From Enterococcus diestrammenae (GTDB lineage Bacteria; Bacillota; Bacilli; Lactobacillales; Enterococcaceae), in assembly GCF_009933255.1 (NCBI RefSeq), contig NZ_MAEI01000013.1:40260-104259 (forward strand): DNA of 64,000 nucleotides, given 5' to 3'. Positions 62,022 to 64,000 of the stretch are shown here, piece by piece (positions within the stretch are counted from its first letter, which is position 1; each line of letters begins with the position of its first letter). Below the pieces are notes generated by a model. That model saw nothing but the letters and a program-made list of their open reading frames with translations, did no database searches and was not told where the DNA came from. The position numbers and the translations under genes were made by a program.

Positions 62022-63025
62022 CCATAAGAAATTTGAGTACAATCTCGTTGGCAATCCTGACGATTTCTTTTATGGGCATCTTGATGTGTGTCGGCTTATT
62101 ATTTGGTGAGGATAGTGAAGGAAGCAACAGTTCTGGTACCTCTCCCGGTGGCAGTAGTGTCTCAGAAGAAGTATTAAAACATCGGTCACTGGTAGAAAAG
62201 TATGCCAAGGAATCGGACATTTCAGATTATGTACCGATTCTTTTGGCGATTATTCAAGTGGAGTCGGGTGGTACAGCAAAAGACGTGATGCAAAGCTCTG
62301 AATCAGCTGGCTTACCACCTAATTCTTTAGATACCCTGGCATCCATTAAACAAGGGTGTTTCTATTTTGCTTCTCTGGTTAAACGAGCTAAAGAGTTAGG
62401 CTGTGATCAAGATAGTATCATCCAAGCATATAATTATGGTGGAGGCTATATAAATCATGTCGCAAAAAATGGAAAGAAGCATAGTTTTGCTTTGGCGGAA
62501 TCCTTTTCAAAAGAAAAATCAGGTGGTCAAAAAGTTGATTACCCCAATCCAATCGCCATTAAAGAAAATGGCGGGTGGCGCTACAACTACGGAAATATGT
62601 TTTATTGTTTGTTGGTGAAACAATATCTGACCACGATACAGTTTGATGATAAAACAGTCCAAGGGATTTTTGACGAGGCATTTAAGTATGAAGGAATGGC
62701 TTATGTATTTGGTGGATCAAGTCCCGCAACGGGTTTTGATTGCAGTGGCTTAACTCAATGGTGTTATGCCAAAGTTGGTCTGAAACTTCCACGGGTGGCA
62801 CAGGATCAGTATGATGCCATGAGTCATATTGACCTAAAAGATGCCAAGCCAGGAGATTTAATTTTCTTTCACTCAACTTATGATGCTGGTACTTACGTGA
62901 CTCATGTCGGCATTTATGCAGGAGAGAATCAGATGTTCCATGCGGGAGATCCAGTGGGCTGGACGAATCTTACCGAACCCTATTGGCAGCAACATCTTAT
63001 CGGAGCCGGTCGATACAAACAATAG
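62018..63025 (+). CDS. Lysozyme-like + NlpC/P60 cell-wall hydrolase (Tn916 Orf14, CwlT type)
   Basis: Opens the cell wall for the transfer channel. Seen: 335 residues; N-terminal span (about 10-30); lysozyme-like domain with Glu82 (AIIQVESGG) and QAYNYGGGYINHV; NlpC/P60 domain with Cys242 (GFDCSGLTQW), His296 (THVGIYAG) and His308 (QMFHAG). Overlaps the previous gene by 4 bp. Complete. Confidence 0.95.
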   Translation: MTIRNLSTISLAILTISFMGILMCVGLLFGEDSEGSNSSGTSPGGSSVSEEVLKHRSLVEKYAKESDISDYVPILLAIIQVESGGTAKDVMQSSESAGLPPNSLDTLASIKQGCFYFASLVKRAKELGCDQDSIIQAYNYGGGYINHVAKNGKKHSFALAESFSKEKSGGQKVDYPNPIAIKENGGWRYNYGNMFYCLLVKQYLTTIQFDDKTVQGIFDEAFKYEGMAYVFGGSSPATGFDCSGLTQWCYAKVGLKLPRVAQDQYDAMSHIDLKDAKPGDLIFFHSTYDAGTYVTHVGIYAGENQMFHAGDPVGWTNLTEPYWQQHLIGAGRYKQ

Positions 63026-63041
63026 AAAAGAGGAATGGAAA

Positions 63042-63953
63042 ATGAACATAAAAATTGAACGAAGTCAGAAGGAGAAGACTCCAAAAAAGAAGAAAGAACG
63101 AGTAATTTCAGTGGGCAAGCATCGAAAAATGGTTCTTGTCCTTTGGTTTTTATTGTTTTGTAGTCTCGCTTTTGGGATATACAAAAATTTCACAGCAATT
63201 GACCGACACACGACTCATGAGAAAGTGGTTGTGAAAGAAAAAATAGTGAATACTTCTGGTGTCGAGAACTTTACGATTGATTTTGCGAAGGAGTATTTTT
63301 CTTGGAAGAATGACAAAGAAGCCATCGAAAAGAGAATGACTACTCTTGAACAATATCTGACTGAGGAAGGGGTGACTTTAAGTCAAGATATGGTTCGAGC
63401 GGATATTCCCACTAGTTCCGAAGTTCAAGTAGTAAAAATTCTAGATGTTGAGAAGCACTCAGAAGAATTTGTTATTTCATTTTTAGTGGAGCAAAAGATT
63501 ACAGAGGGGAAAAAGACACAACAGGTTTTTTCTGCATATCAAGTGAGGATATTTGAAGATAAAAAAGGCAACCATATTGTGACGAGTCTGCCTACGATGA
63601 TTGGAAAACCAGAAAAAGTGAAGTATGAGGAAAAACCAGTGGCAAGTGATTCAGAAATTGATGCCAAAACAGCGGAAGAAATCACTGAATTTTTAGAGAC
63701 ATTTTTCAAGCTTTATCCAACTGCATCAGAAAAAGAACTTGAGTATTATGTAGAAAATGATGTTATGCGACCAATCAATTCGAATCTTAAATTTGTGGAA
63801 TTAGTGAATCCAATTTATACACAAAATGAAAAAAGTATTCAAGTGAGAGTTGATGTAAAATACCTTGATACTCTATCAAAAGTAACGAATTACTTTCAGT
63901 ATGAATTGGAATTACAAAATGATGGAAATTGGAGAATTATTGTCTCTGAATAA
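63042..63953 (+). CDS. TcpC-family conjugal transfer protein (Tn916 Orf13)
   Basis: Bitopic membrane protein needed for assembly of the channel. Seen: 303 residues; basic cytoplasmic N-terminus (SQKEKTPKKKKERVISVGKH); one span (about 31-47); two extracytoplasmic domains of the NTF2-like TcpC type (residues 75-170 and 205-303). ATG behind AGAGGAATGG; upstream in-frame codons lie inside orf14 and are not used. Ends 47 bp before the window edge; 63,954-64,000 shows no gene. Confidence 0.88.
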   Translation: MNIKIERSQKEKTPKKKKERVISVGKHRKMVLVLWFLLFCSLAFGIYKNFTAIDRHTTHEKVVVKEKIVNTSGVENFTIDFAKEYFSWKNDKEAIEKRMTTLEQYLTEEGVTLSQDMVRADIPTSSEVQVVKILDVEKHSEEFVISFLVEQKITEGKKTQQVFSAYQVRIFEDKKGNHIVTSLPTMIGKPEKVKYEEKPVASDSEIDAKTAEEITEFLETFFKLYPTASEKELEYYVENDVMRPINSNLKFVELVNPIYTQNEKSIQVRVDVKYLDTLSKVTNYFQYELELQNDGNWRIIVSE

Positions 63954-64000
63954 AAACAAGTTAGAATAATAGGTGAATGATGATGTTAGGATGATTTCAT

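Larger units (their letters stand above)
47342..64000 (+). mobile_element. Tn916/ICEBs1-type integrative and conjugative element, left part
   Basis: Gene order orf23, orf22, FtsK (orf21), oriT, relaxase (orf20), orf19, ardA (orf18), orf17, orf16, orf15, orf14, orf13 is that of Tn916, all on one strand. DNA is clearly more AT-rich than the chromosome to the left. The left boundary is placed after the rplS terminator by composition; no attachment-site repeat can be checked because the right end (accessory region, xis, int) is outside. Cargo at the left includes an HNH-repeat protein and a large surface protein. 47,342-47,640 holds no gene, only AT-rich DNA with a small AGCC/GGCT hairpin. Confidence 0.92.

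Overview
The window looks like a chromosomal segment of a low-GC Gram-positive of the order Lactobacillales, most likely Enterococcus or a close relative. The evidence is gene content and order: a tadA-SRP RNA pair, a yunD/yutD/HAD/TIGR01906 cluster with a pgpA-like gene opposite, rimM-trmD with rplS a few genes away, many TTG/GTG starts behind strong AGGAGG sites, and a Tn916-type conjugative element. The genus is inferred; no rRNA is present to settle it.

Positions 1-20,000 hold an anaerobic redox and formate region that is unusual for a lactic acid bacterium. It contains the C-terminal part of a molybdenum/tungsten formate dehydrogenase followed by moeA, then (after a hydrolase, an rRNA methyltransferase and a small membrane protein) a FocA-type formate channel on the minus strand. 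Next comes a three-gene [FeFe]-hydrogenase operon (NuoE-like, NuoF-like and HydA). Its NuoF-like gene carries a one-base frameshift in its most conserved motif. After an ECF-type membrane component on the minus strand come flavodoxin, NfnA, NfnB and a pyruvate:ferredoxin/flavodoxin oxidoreductase. Together these could oxidise pyruvate to acetyl-CoA, pass electrons through flavodoxin or ferredoxin, balance NADH/NADPH through NfnAB, and dispose of electrons as H2 or formate. The frameshift puts the H2 branch in doubt.

Positions 20,000-27,000 hold decaying genes: a beta-glucoside locus with a PTS EIIC fused by deletion to the tail of a 6-phospho-beta-glucosidase and a frameshifted RpiR-type regulator, then intact ldcA-like and tadA genes, the SRP RNA, and an ECF sigma factor whose anti-sigma gene has an in-frame stop. 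Positions 27,000-47,300 are mostly ordinary housekeeping and small membrane or surface genes: MarR plus nitroreductase, yunD/yutD/HAD, pgpA-like, ferredoxin-NADP reductase with a Fur-like site, cyclophilin, PatB-type lyase, an S1-domain protein, paired small membrane proteins, a lipoprotein, rimM-trmD, a MATE transporter and rplS.

Intergenic DNA carries a mosaic of at least three repeat modules: a long imperfect palindrome of about 210-270 bp, a short hairpin whose stem changes are compensated between copies, and a third module containing an ACCGG...CCGGCCGGCTTTCT pattern. Two very long perfect inverted repeats lie at 32,774-32,972.

From just after rplS (about 47,340) to the window end lies the left part of a Tn916/ICEBs1-type integrative and conjugative element. 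It has a HNH-repeat protein and a large thioester/Cna-B surface protein as cargo, then orf23, orf22, a RelB-like gene, the FtsK coupling protein, a cytosine methyltransferase remnant, a recognisable oriT, the MobT-type relaxase, and orf19 through orf13 (TcpD-like, ArdA, TcpE, VirB4-like ATPase, VirB6-like channel protein, lysozyme/NlpC hydrolase, TcpC). The right end, with accessory genes, xis and int, lies beyond the window.
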